Source: Acholoe squamosa
Lineage: Eukaryota; Annelida; Polychaeta; Phyllodocida; Polynoidae
Reading direction: 5' to 3'
NCBI GenBank assembly: GCA_949317995.1
Contig: OX439052.1
Coordinates: forward strand, 37,697,932-37,761,931
DNA length: 64,000 nucleotides
Shown here in pieces: positions 1 to 11,200 of this stretch (its first letter is position 1; every line of letters starts with the position of its first letter). A model generated the notes under the pieces. The model had not been told where the DNA came from. It did not search any database and saw only the letters and a list, made by a program, of their open reading frames with translations. The position numbers and the translations under genes are program-made.

Positions 1-1256
1 CACCCTCGAGAAGGGAAAATCGTTGACTATAGATGATGGTCGATTCGAAAGCTCGAGTGAAGAGGGAGTCAAGCTTAAGGAAGTCTTGAGAGCTGCGGGT
101 GCTCAACTCTCCCCGAGTCATCCATGTTTCGAATACCTAAAGAAACAGGGATTGGACCTCGGTATCACTTAAGATTTTAAACGGTTCACAGTAGATCCTT
201 CTCCGTTGGGGGGAAGATGCTGGTACTTGGCTGTATTTGTGCTAGGACGCATTGCTGAGTTTTTAGTTGATATGGGAGCTAGTCACTCCTTTATCAGCTC
301 TAGACTTTACAATGCATTGCCCGGTAAGACTGAAAACTTCTCTTCGAAGGTCCAGGTTTGCTTGGCCGACGGTACCCAGATGCAAACGTATGGACCAACT
401 TTTGTTCCATTAGAAGTAGGTAAAAGGGAATTTATTTTCTCACCTTCGATTGCGGACATAGCTGATGACGGGATAGTAGCTTGGATTTTGCTTCCCTTTA
501 CGATGCTATTCTTAACCCCAATACTGGTGTTCTAATGATAGATCAACCTTACAGGGTTAAAGCACAATGTGTCTTACGACAGATCTCTTCGATAGCAACA
601 GTGGCACAAACGGTGAAAATACCTGCAGGAACTGCATGTGATGTACTCGTGAGGAGTAATCTGAAGTTAAGTGGTATCGAGTCCGTGGTTGAGCCTGATA
701 CAGAGTATCTTGCCAGTGTAGGTTTAGTTTCTATCGACGCCTTGGTTTCGAATGGATCATGGACAGTGATACCCATTTCGAATCCAGGAAAGGAAGTTAA
801 GTATTTACCAAAGTATCAAGAGACCGCTGTTACAGCTGCGGAAGCAACTGTAAGTGCTATGGATCTTAAGAAAGACTTGACTATAGCTGAGGTGGGCGTA
901 TTACCTGAAGCTCTCGAGAGATTAGTTGAATCTTCCGAGTTATGTTCAGAGGAACAGGCTGAGGAAATACGATTACTACTTCGAAAGTATAGCAAAGCTT
1001 TTAAATCGGCAGGTGAACCCTTGGGCCGTATTGAAAAAGTCTAACACCGAATTGAAGCGGGAGATGCCCCACCTTTTAAAATGCCTTATAGGAGATTGCC
1101 CCTATCGAGGAAGAAATTGGTGGAGGAGCATATTGAATCGATGTTAAATGATGGTGTAATCATTCCAAGTACTAGTCCATGGTCTAGTCCTGTACAAATG
1201 GTTACAAAGAAGGATGGTACTATGAGATTCTGTGTCGATTACAGAAAACTCAATGG
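1..1256 (+). pseudogene. Ty3/gypsy element 1: gag end, protease and start of RT (decayed)
   Basis: This is the left part of the pol region of a Ty3/gypsy element that begins before the window. The retropepsin motif reads FLVDMGASHSF near 260-297, so the usual D-T/S-G-A is D-M-G-A. It is followed by the connection region and the RT entry segment, which ends at [10 protein letters not shown] (about 1255), where a MITE interrupts it. Breaks seen: TAA near 170, a frameshift near 480, and TAA at 1042-1044. The frames on either side of both stops agree. The element resumes at 1572, 6169 and 19506. Identification as gypsy RT/protease is firm. Whether bases 1-170 belong to gag is inference. Confidence 0.85.
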
Positions 1257-1570
1257 CAGGGCTCGACAAATCCCTGTGCCCAATGCCCGTGACTCAAAAA
1301 TAATTCTCTGGGCACAAAATAAATTTCAAGTTGACAACCCTTTGTTTATTGACTTGGAGGCATATGCTTATTCCACTATTCTTCTACACTGCAGAAGTTA
1401 TCTCTGTGTTCTTTCATTGTCTTAATACTACTTTCCCATTTATTGAAATATGTAATTTTGAGTAGAGAAAGCAAAGGTGTTGGGCAGAGAGCTTGCCTGC
1501 TGGGCACAACGTTTTTTTTTTAACTTGTGCCCAATAGGCACACATTCTCCAAACTGATTTGTTGAGCCCT
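1257..1570. mobile_element. hAT-like MITE inside gypsy RT
   Basis: This non-coding insert of about 314 bp splits the RT exactly between the N-G of DYRKLNG and ITKKNAYPLPRID. Its ends are inverted repeats: CAGGGCTCGACAAATC on the left and the complement of TAGGGCTCAACAAATC on the right. AATGG flanks both sides (1252-1256 and 1572-1576), the remnant of a longer target duplication. The CAGGGCTC terminus and probable 8-bp duplication suggest hAT, but the duplication is too eroded to prove it. The interior holds GTGCCCAAT and its complement several times. Confidence 0.6.
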
Positions 1571-1571
1571 A

Positions 1572-2556
1572 AATGGTATCACCAAAAAGAATGCTTATCC
1601 CCTACCTCGAATAGATGAAACCTTAGATTCTTTGGGTGGAAATGAATGGTTCTGTAGTCTGGACTTGGAGTCAGGCTATTGGCAAATTGCTATGAGAGAG
1701 GAGGATAAAGAAAAAACTGTGTTCACTAGTCATATGGGGTTGTACCAATTTGAATTAATGCCTTTTGGATAATGCAATGCACCGGCAACTATCGAGGCCA
1801 TGATGGAGTCAGTCCTGAATGATCTCTTATGGAAAAGCTGCTTGGTATATCTTGACAATGTGATAGTTTTTGGTAAGACATTTGAAGAATGTTCTACCAA
1901 TCTCAAATTGGTTTTAGAATGAATTCAACGCAATGGATTAAAACTAAAACCGAAAAAGTGTACATTATTTCAGAAATCAATGGTTTATTTAGGGAGAATA
2001 ATTAGTACGGATGGTATTAAAGCAGATCCCGATAAGCTGAAGGCAGTTTCTGATTGGGAAAGACCAAAAAGCCCGAAAGATGTACGGTCGTTCCTGGGAT
2101 TCTGTTCCTATTATAGGGACTTTATCCCAGGCTTTTCGAGAATAGGGTATCCTTTACAATCAATTGCACATTGGACTCCGAATAAGGCTCTAGATCCATT
2201 CCCTTGGAATAATGATCACGACGTAGCTTTCGAGGAATTGAAACATTTGTTTAAGGAAACACCAGTGCTGAAGTATCCAAATGAAACTGGTCATTTCATT
2301 TTGGATACAGACTCAAGTAATCAATCTATTGGAGCAGCATTGTCATAAGTGCAAGATGGTTTCGAGGTTCCAATAGCTTTTGCGAGCAATAGCCTTAATA
2401 AGGCTCAAAGGAATTACTGTACCACTAAACGAGAGTTGTTGGCAGTAATGGTTTACATGAAGAAGTTTAAACATTTCCTCTATGGAGGGAATTTTACTCT
2501 TCGAGCCGATCACTCATCCTTGAAATGGTTGCTCAATTTCAAGGAAGCGGAAGGAA
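1572..2556 (+). pseudogene. Ty3/gypsy element 1: RT palm/thumb and RNase H (decayed)
   Basis: This segment continues the reverse transcriptase after the MITE: PLPRIDETLDSL, LDLESGYWQI, then the catalytic box as YLDN at about 1846-1860 in place of YLDD. It then has the VRSFLGFCSYYR motif and the RNase H core (FILDTDSSNQSIGAAL, RELLAV, LRADHSSLKWL). In-frame stops lie near 1770 (TAA), 1920 (TGA) and 2346 (TAA). The coding frame breaks at about 2556, inside the RNase H C-terminal motif, where LINE-A copy 1 is inserted. The motif resumes at 6169 with RWLAHLSEF. The loss of the second catalytic Asp means this copy is dead even apart from its stops. Confidence 0.88.
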
Positions 2557-2850
2557 TGATTATTATTATTTTTTTTTTTTATTATTATCAATACACTTAT
2601 CTTGTACTATGATATCTTGATACTCTGTATGAAACATTCTTAATCTCATTCTTTCTTTTCTTAATTTTTATTAAACAAAATATATTTGTCTTCTATATCT
2701 ATCCAAAAATCCCATCAACCCTTGCGATACCCAATCATAATAAAACAAAGTCCTATAACTATAATTAGGGTGGGTGGGTTTTCCTCTGTGCTGTGTATAG
2801 CTGAAATTAAGTAGGCTCACAGACCAGTCTCCTCTTCCACGAGGTTAATT

Positions 2851-3936
2851 TTGTGGAAAGGAATACACTGTATTATTTATGTACATATTGATTTGATTTC
2901 ATTGTTTATTTGTCTTGTTATTAAATATCATTTGTGTACATTTTTCGTTTTCTATTACTGTATTCAACTCATGGTCTGTTTGATTAGCAAATTCGGAGAG
3001 AAGAGGGGGCTGGTTTTCTCTTCTATTAATTGTAGGAGCTTTGAAGACAAGTATAGTGAGGTATATAAGATATTAGATAGGAGTGACATTGTCTGCTTAT
3101 GTGAGACCTGGCTAAAACCAGGGTCTCCTGAGGGTTTGATAAATAAAGATGATAGGTTATTATATAGACAAGACAGAATAGGTAAAAATTGTGGAGGTGT
3201 GGGTCTCAGTGTGAAATCTAGTTTAGGTCAATACATTAAGATCATACCTGAATTCACTGTTCAAACAATTGATTATGAAAGTATAGCGTGTATGTTATGT
3301 GTGCCTGGTGAGAAAGATATATTTCTTATCTCTATATACAGAATTCCTAATATAAATGTCCCTAATTTTATTGCGTTTTTAAGGAAAATTGCAGGTTTTG
3401 AATTTAACGGTAATAAAAGTAGACATGAGACATGGATCTTAGGTGACATAAACTTAAATATGTATGATGATACTGATGTGGGTTGTGAAAGCTTCAGATC
3501 CTTGTGTAAAGATATTGGTTGGAAAATTCTGATAAATGAAATAACCCGACCCTTCAGTGAAACCTGTATTGATAATGTAATTACCAATAGCCTTAATGTT
3601 ATAGATTCAGGTACTATTTCGGCTTTGATTTCAGATCATGTGCCTGTTTATGTTTGCAGAGGGCATAACAATTTTACATATGAAAAATCGGTGTATAAGG
3701 GAAGGGATTATAGAAATTTTTCAGAAGATAATTTCAAAGATTTTTTAAATGCCTGTGATTGGAAAACATATTTTGATATTAAAGATAATCCAGATTTATT
3801 ATGGGAAATGCTTGTAACTCCTATAAACCAATATCTGAACAAATATCATCCTTATGTTGAACGTCAAATCAAGAAAACTCATAAATCTTGGATTGATGAT
3901 GAAGTAATGGATTTAGTATTTGAAAGGGAAGGATAG
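2851..3936 (+). CDS. LINE-A apurinic-like endonuclease domain
   Basis: The protein would nick target DNA for reverse transcription of the LINE. The APE/exonuclease III-like fold is visible from about 3010: FSSINCRSF near the start, CETWL (catalytic Glu), a Y-R-I-P segment, LGDINLN (catalytic Asp/Asn), and SDHVPV (Asp-His pair). The upstream 40 residues are hydrophobic and probably not translated; an internal Met at 2971 is a likelier start. The reading frame ends at TAG 3934-3936 inside a conserved segment. The matching codon in copy 2 (near 7681) is TGG, so the stop is a private mutation of this copy. The frame continues towards RT after it. Confidence 0.8.
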   Translation: MWKGIHCIIYVHIDLISLFICLVIKYHLCTFFVFYYCIQLMVCLISKFGEKRGLVFSSINCRSFEDKYSEVYKILDRSDIVCLCETWLKPGSPEGLINKDDRLLYRQDRIGKNCGGVGLSVKSSLGQYIKIIPEFTVQTIDYESIACMLCVPGEKDIFLISIYRIPNINVPNFIAFLRKIAGFEFNGNKSRHETWILGDINLNMYDDTDVGCESFRSLCKDIGWKILINEITRPFSETCIDNVITNSLNVIDSGTISALISDHVPVYVCRGHNNFTYEKSVYKGRDYRNFSEDNFKDFLNACDWKTYFDIKDNPDLLWEMLVTPINQYLNKYHPYVERQIKKTHKSWIDDEVMDLVFEREG

Positions 3937-5841
3937 TTAAGATTATATAGTGTTAACAAGGGTATAACGGAGAAACAGGCTATCAAAGACTGCAGAAGGA
4001 AAATAAGAAAAAAGATTAAAGCAAATCAAATTGGAGGAGTAATGCAAGAGTTACATGAATGTAATGGAAATCCTAAGAGGTTCTGGAAGCATATAAATGA
4101 CATGTTTAAGAATAATAAATCCATTATATACCCCGATATGAAACACCATGAGACAGGGATTGATATTGCTTCTGATGTAGCATGTGAGTATGTGAATGAG
4201 TACTTTTGTAATATTGGAAGGGAGCTACATATTGCAGCGGTTGGTGATGATCAATGTAAACTTGATAATGATCAAAGTATTGAAAATGTACTCATAAATG
4301 GAAACTTCACTGAAGCAAACATTAAGGTGAATAAATGGAATGTCATTACGCTATAAAAGAAATAGACAAAAATAAATCATCTGGGATTGAAGGCATAAGG
4401 GGTGATATATTACAATGTGCATTGCTATGCCTAATACATCAATCTACCCACCTGATTTAGACTAGTTTAGATAAAGGTATTTTTCCCAGAGACTGGGCCT
4501 CTGCCCTAGTAAAACCATTACCTAAGGATGGAGATTTATCACAGGTCAAAAACTGGAGGCCTATTTCCCTCCTACCAATGCCATCAAAGATTATTGAAAA
4601 AATTATGTATTATCATTTAAGTGAAAGTATGAAAAGAAATAACACCTTTTGTGACAATCAATATGGTTATAAAAAAGGTACTGGAACAGGTGATGCTACC
4701 TTTGATCTCGTAAATGAATTGTTTGAGAATAGAAATAATGGGTACATAACAGGGGCCCTTTTCATTGATTTCACTAAAGCCTTTGATAGTGTAATTCACT
4801 CAAAATTGCTGGTCAAACTTAGTAAGCTTGGGCTAAGTAGGACAAATTTTATGTGGTTCAAAAGTTATTTAGAAAACAGGCAACAGAGAAAGAGTTATGG
4901 TAATAAAATATCTAAAAAGAAATGTATAAAGTATGGTGTACCACAAGGCTCAGTTCTGGGCCCCCTGTTGTTTGTTTTATATATAGATGATGTTGTTAAT
5001 GTGTTGCAATCGTGTAAGATAAAATTGTATGCTGATGATATAGTAATCTATTGTGCTGCAAAGGACTCAGAGACCATTAAGAATATGATGTATAATGATG
5101 TTCAACGTTTCAAAGCATGGGTTCTAGAAAACAGACTAACAGTAAATCCAAATAAGACCAAATTTATGCATTTAAATTAAAGTACTGTCCTGACCCAAAA
5201 ATAGAATTCAATGAGAGTACTGTTCAAACAGTGACCTTCTTCCCTTATTTGGGAGTCCACATTGATAGCAAACTGAGCTTTGACAAGCAAATTAAAATAG
5301 TTAAAAGAAATGTATTTAATAAATTATTTTGTTTTGCCAAATTAAGAAAATTTCTGACTCAAGATCAAAGTGTAAAGATATATTGTAGTACAATAAGACC
5401 AATTATAGAATATTGTTCCTTCATTTCAACTAGCTGTAATGAGGGAGGTTTGAAAGCTTTACAACGCTTACAAAATAGAGCCTTAAGGATATGTCTAAAA
5501 TGCAACATTAGAAAATACAATGTTAAAGAATTACATATGCTGTGTGATACACTCTATTGGAAAAAAGGTTTGATATGCTTCTATTGTGTCTGATGTACAA
5601 AAAATCTAAAGATATAGAGCAAAGGCCACATGCACATAATACACGGTCACAAAATAAAATTGTTTTTGAATTACCAAGAAAAATTTCCAGGCATTACAAG
5701 AGATCTCCATGGTATAGAGGGGTGGCGCTCTGGAATGTCCTACCTGAGAACATCCAGAAAGCCACCACTAAAGTCAAATTTAAAACTGAAATACTGAAGA
5801 TAGATAATTTGAGGCAGAAATTGAAAATTGGTTACAACTAG
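3937..5841 (+). pseudogene. LINE-A copy 1 reverse transcriptase (broken)
   Basis: This is the RT of LINE-A in several frames. A linker (4042-4353) ends at a frameshift near 4350. The finger region holds KSSGIEGI and WRPISLLPM, with TAG near 4460. The best-preserved block is 4578-5180, with GALFIDFTKAFDSV, YGVPQGSVLGPLLF and the catalytic LYADDIVIY. The thumb and C-terminus (5231-5841) hold LGVHIDSKLSF, LQRLQNRALRIC and YRGVALWNVLPENI, with one frameshift near 5560. The catalytic YADD is intact. The enzyme would copy LINE RNA at the nick. Breaks are few, so the insertion is fairly young. Confidence 0.88.
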
Positions 5842-6168
5842 TATATGAAGCAGGTGTAATTACTGCCTAATACACTAACATGATGTCAAATGTTATGTAA
5901 ACCTTAGCTACTATACCAGTACATTATATCTTATACTATCTTATAACAAAAATGCATGTGTGTATGTTACTATGATCAGTCGACCAGCTCCTGAACTCTC
6001 CAATGTTGTTGATCTTGTACAAATTGACTATTGTCATGTTTTGTGTTTTGTAGTTGCTGTTCCTTAATTTGTTGTTGAAAGATCTAATAAAACTTGGTCT
6101 GCTCTATAGCTTCACTTAAATGAACATAACAGTTCATTGATGCAATGAGCAAGTCCAAAAAAAAAAAA

Positions 6169-7162
6169 GATGGCTAGCACATCTAAGTGAATTCGGGCTG
6201 AAGAACAGCCATATCCAGCATAGGCCAGGCAATCAACATATAAATGCTGATAGTTTGAGCAGAAAACCTATTCGGAAGTGTGGCAGGCTCGAATGTGGTG
6301 ACTGTGGTGCTCACGAGGCTGTTATCGCCAGCTTGGGACCCCCTGTAGATCCTGTTTTGGCACAGAACCTTCTACAGTGGACTCCTGAATGGATATTGAA
6401 GTTTCAAGATGCAGACCCAACTCTAGCACGCCTAAAAGAATTGGTTGAGAAAGGTAAATGTCCAACGAGACTGGAAATCTCATTGGAAAACAGAGAACTG
6501 AGGCTATTCCTCTCACAATGGTCCGAATTATTCATTCAGGATGGTTTATTGTGTAGATGGAAAATTAGACCAGAAAGGCGAAGGATACTACAAATAGTAA
6601 TGCCTTCTGCAATGAGACGGGATGTTATGTTCTTTTGCCATGGACATTCAACCAGTGGTCATTTCGGTAAGAAGCGTTCACTCGAGCAGAGATACTACTG
6701 GCCTGGAATGTCTAAGGATCTCGAAAGATAGATTAAGACATGCCCACAGTGTTGTCTGAACAAACGAGGTATGGGGAAAGGTAAAAGTCCTCTGCTACAA
6801 GAATTGTTTGGTGTAAGATTTGCACGAATTGCTCTCGATATCATTACTGGTTTCAAAACAACCATAAATGGTAACACATGTATGATATTAGTGCCGGATT
6901 AATACACAAAGCACACAAAAGTGTTCCCCCTACCGAACTACCAGGCCAAGACGTGTGCAATAGCACTGGTTAAGGGCTGGATACTTCAATTCGGGGCACC
7001 TTTTATGTTACACTCAGACCATGGAAGGGAATTCAAATCTTCCATCTGGTCAGAAATGTGTCATTACCTTGCCATAAGTAAGACAAGGACCAATCCATAC
7101 AGGCCACAGAGTGATGGCATGGTGGAAAGGTTCAATAGGACTTTGATCCAATGCTTAAAACC
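6169..7162 (+). pseudogene. Ty3/gypsy element 1: RNase H end and integrase N-half
   Basis: Gypsy pol resumes after the LINE with RWLAHLSEF and the DSLSRKP tether that closes RNase H. It is followed by the integrase: the HHCC zinc region (FCHGHSTSGHFGKKRS, YYWPGM, then CPQCC after a TAG near 6730), the catalytic core (FGVRFARIALDII), a TAA near 6901, and HSDHGREF plus TNPYRPQSDGMVERFNR. The last motif runs straight into LINE-A copy 2 at about 7163. The final part of the integrase appears at 19506. Confidence 0.88.
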
Positions 7163-7321
7163 AATAACCCGACCCTTCAGTGGAACCTGTATTGATAATG
7201 TAATTACCAATAGCCTTAATGTTATAGATTCAGGTACTATTTCGGCTTTGATTTCAGATCATGTGCCTGTTTATGTTTGCAGAGGGAATAACAATTTTAC
7301 ATATGAAAAATCAGTGTATAA

Positions 7322-7453
7322 AACGTTGGTTCCACAGCCATACAATCGGTCGGAATAGCCCTAATCCGACGATTTATAATATATCAAAAGTATAGAAAAA
7401 AATCGGTCGGATTAGTGCTAATCCGACCGATTTAGGTCTGTGGAACCAGCACT
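7322..7453. mobile_element. 132-bp MITE with TAA target duplication
   Basis: This small insert in LINE-A copy 2 can be defined exactly by comparison with copy 1 (near 3697). TAA flanks it on both sides (7319-7321 and 7454-7456). The termini are inverted repeats: AACGTTGGTTCCACAG and the complement of AGTGCTGGTTCCACAG. The interior contains two further palindromes built on AATCGGTCGGA and its complement (about 7344-7373 and 7403-7433), so the whole can fold into a multi-hairpin. TAA duplications are typical of PIF/Harbinger MITEs. Confidence 0.8.
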
Positions 7454-7949
7454 TAAGGGAAGAAATTATAGAAGTTTTTCAGAAGATAATTTCAAAGATT
7501 TTTTAAATGCCTGTGATTGGAAAACATATTTTGATATTAAAGATAATCTAGATTTATTATGGGAAATGCTATAAACCAATATCTGAACAAATATCATCCT
7601 TATGTTGAACGTCAAATCAAGAAAACTCATAAATCTTGGATTGATGATGAAGTAATGGATTAAGTATTTGAAAGGGAAGGATGGTTAGGATTATATAGTG
7701 TTAACAAGGGTACAACGGAGAAACAGGCTATCAAAGACTGCAGAAGGAAAATAAGAAAAAAGATTAAAGCAAATCAAATTGGAGGAGTAATGCAAGAGTT
7801 ACATGAATGTAATGGAAATCCTAATAGGTTCTGGAAGCATATTAATGACATGTTTAAGAATAATAAATCCATTATATACCCCGATATGAAACACCATGAG
7901 ACAGGGATTGATATTGCTTCTGGGCCTTGTTTTTCCCTATGTTTAAAAA

Positions 7950-8165
7950 TATAATAACATACGGACAAATACATATGGCTTTCCTGTGGGTCTTAATTAA
8001 AATAAGATAAAAAATGTGTTCCGCCACCCGTCCATATCTTTTTTCCTTTTCATAAGAACATGCGGACACATAGGGCGGAATACTTTCGGACGTCTGCATG
8101 TACCCCTCCGTATCCCTCCGTATGTTTTAACACTAGTCCGTATGTGTCCGCATCTCATGTGAAAT
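7950..8165. repeat. Harbinger left subterminal motif array
   Basis: The 9-mer CATACGGAC, its complement GTCCGTATG and one-base variants (TGCGGAC, CTCCGTATC) occur at least seven times here in both orientations, for example near 7960, 8058, 8107, 8116 and 8138. Similar arrays near Harbinger ends are known binding platforms for the transposase and Myb-like partner. That role here is inference. Confidence 0.7.
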
Positions 8166-8194
8166 ACCTCACATACCGGGAAACCCCCGGGGAT

Positions 8195-8267
8195 TCCCTT
8201 TCCTCACTGTCCGACGTCACTTCCTGTCGCCATTTGCAATAGTGAAGATTTCATAACACGCGTCGAA
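8195..8267 (+). promoter_or_regulatory. Probable promoter of the Harbinger Myb-like gene
   Basis: A GC-richer block just upstream of the first exon contains ACTTCCTG (ETS-type site) and CGCCATTTG (YY1-type site) about 40 bases before the ATG at 8268. There is no TATA box. This combination is typical of TATA-less animal promoters. Function is inferred from motifs only. Confidence 0.4.
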
Positions 8268-11200
8268 ATGTCGTTCTTTCAGGTAAGGAAATTGATGTTT
8301 TCTTTCAAATCTCGCTGTAACTCAAAGCCCAAAGGCTGTGGGAAGGCAAAGGGGGTAAGGGTCTCTCCTCATAGTCCGGGAGGGGGGACAGTTCTTCAGT
8401 TATCGCTTGATATGATAGCTTCACCGGCACCCTCTGCTGTCACTCTGGTCCTTGTAGACGTCAATCTGTGTTTCTGTTTTTTATACCTGTTAGAACGAAG
8501 CATATGGTAGTCCTATATCTTAACCTTTTAGGTCTTTTTACCCACGGGCGGGCACCCTGGGCAGCGTGCCCACCCCTCGTGTATGCCCTACAAGTTCTGT
8601 GTTTGGATAGCAACACTTTCTTAAGTCAATACTGATTTAAAGTTAATTTATTTAGTGATTAAAAGTAAATAAGTTCACACTCATTTATACTGAATTAATT
8701 TTTCTAGGGAAAAGAGGAAGACGATGCTGACTTTATCTCACCTGAAATGTTTCTTGGGGACGCAGGACAGCAAGCTATTTCCTACATGACAGCATGTCTG
8801 ATGAAAGCTGTGAACCTTCAGAATAAAACAGACCTTTCCTCCAAAAGACAAAAAGGGAAGGCCCCAAGTTCCGAGCATCCCTCACACTTTCCTCCAGTGT
8901 CTCCTGCTTCTTCTCTAAGGCCCTCTTTTGACCCTAAGAAAGAAAAGATCAAGGACCCTACCTATGTTCCTCCTGGCAGAGGATCCAGAGGAGGCTCCAG
9001 AGGAAGGGGAAGGGGGAGGGGCCGAGGCAGAGGAAAAGTTACCGGAAAAACTGATTTCACTTCTTTGGCCGCCTCTTTTTTAAGTGCTCTCTCAGAAGGC
9101 AGCAGTAAAATAGGCCTTTCAACCTCTGTTGACAGTACTTCTACCAAACAGGAAGGAGAGCAAGAAGAAGCTCCCTCTTACATGTCTTCCCAGGGGAGCA
9201 GAACCGAAACCAGGAAATCTCCATGCAAGAAGTCTCTTCACTGGAAGACCGACGAGACCCGGGCTCTGATACACGGGGCAAACCATCTTAAGCCTGTGTT
9301 AAAAGGGAAATTCAAATGCTATGCCGATGGAATAACCCTCAAGAAACTGGCTTGGGAGGAACTCCCAGGTAAAATAAATTTTTTTCTTTGCTTAAATACA
9401 TGTAGACACTTATCACACGAAGACATATAAATCTTATACCTACCTCTGACATGTGCATGTTACCTATATGTGTCACATAGAATTATTCTATAACTAATCC
9501 AATAGACTAAATAAAACGTCCTCATTTAGACCCAAATCTGTATTCTACTTGTGTTTTTCATTCATCTTCAAATTAAAATCTAACTTTTCCCATCCTTTTG
9601 TATTTAAAGATTACGTGAATGCTAACGGCGGCCAGGACAAAGATGGGGATGGGTGTAAATCTAAAGTAACATACTTCTGTCAAGACGCCAAGCACAAGGT
9701 ACATATATTTTTACTTTTTATTTATTTTATATGCGGACATGTGTATAATTCATCTTCTAATAAATTTTGTGACCTATCTTTTAATGCTTTTTGTTAATTT
9801 TCCTGTAAGACATAATAATTTAGTCTCTTATCTATTTTTTTTTTCATTGCAGCGTCAGAACATAGACTCGATATATAAGACGGGGAGTGGCCAGAAGGAT
9901 GACAAACATTTCCTGACTGACCTTGAGCAGGCAGCATGTGACTTCTGTGGCACAGAGGTAATACTAGGTGAGCATCTCTTGGTTGTAATATTCTTATTCA
10001 CTGTCAGAAATAAAAATATATGTCATCTTACAGTATTATTTTGTTAATAAATTGGACTCGGACAGTAGGTGGAAAAATGTAATAATATATCATGTCTCCT
10101 GTCTCTTATGTAAGTTGTATATGTTGGTCCAACTTTAACACATTTCAAGTGAATATATGGATATGTTTTCATATCTACTGTCCAATTTACTTTTTTTTGA
10201 TGTATTTTTTATTGGATTATTAAATAATATATTCTTAGGAATCAAAGGAATGCAGCCTCCAGATCTGAAGGGCGGAGACCCATCGCAGAGAGATATAGAG
10301 TGGTCATGTTATGACCCATATAGATCTACACGTGTGGACTATGAGAGCATGAAAATGCCATCCGATTCCCTTGCGGCAACAGTGCAGGGCCAGATGCTCC
10401 AGAGCATAGATGGAGGTGGGTATCTTACAGCTTCTTTCCATGCTAGAACCTTATTATATTCTGACCTATGTACTTATTTTGTTTAAAGAGAAAGAAACCT
10501 TACTTTTTACGTTATTTACTTTATACTACACATGCGGACCTGACATACCACATATTAATTGACCTAATTATTAACATTGAATTTATTTTATGTTTTCAGT
10601 TCCGGTGCTCGAGGAAGGTGAAAGTGAAAATGCTTCTTGTGCAGACACAGAGGAAACACGTAGCACTCAGGGAGGAGAAACAGAGAGTGAAGTGGAGGTG
10701 GACCATGCTGAAGAAGCTGAAGCTTCCACTGACCTCACCCAGAACTTTGAGAGGGAACCGGTTTCTCATCACCCTGCCCCTGCCCGCGCTACTACTTTAC
10801 AGCCCCGGGTATCCACTTCTCATGTGTTGAAAATATGCAACTCTTTTAACAGAAAGCTTACCTTAGAAAAGGAGATGAAGGGCACTCCCAGTGTCCCGAA
10901 ATATCAAAAAAGTAGCTGACAGTTACTGGATGAGAAAAAAGATAAAGACAGGGATACCCTTCTGAAGAAGGTTAATGAGATCAAAGAAAGGAACCTAAGT
11001 AAAGCCTCTCATGAAAAGAACTTTGTTAGTCCATCTACTGCTAGCTCAGGTCCGAAGCCCTCTACCTCCGGGACACATCCTAAGCCCTCTACCTCAGGGA
11101 CACATCCTAAGCCCTCTACCTCAGGGACAGGTCCTAAGCCCTCTACCTCAGGGACAGTTCCTAAGCCCTCTACCTCAGGGACAGTTCCTAAGCCCTCTAC

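Larger units (their letters stand above)
2557..6168 (+). mobile_element. LINE-A copy 1 (APE-type non-LTR retrotransposon)
   Basis: This long, near full-length non-LTR element is inserted in the gypsy RNase H. It starts with a T/A-rich stretch (TTATTATT repeats, 2557-2590) and a non-coding leader to 2850. It then has an endonuclease ORF, an RT ORF with several breaks, a 3' UTR (5842-6156) and an A-tail at 6157-6168. Sequence order and the C-terminal region (NTRSQ, SPWYRG, LWNVLPENI) resemble the CR1/Jockey group, but the clade needs a tree. Copy 2 in the same gypsy is nearly identical base for base. The exact 5' boundary and target duplication are not clear. Confidence 0.8.
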
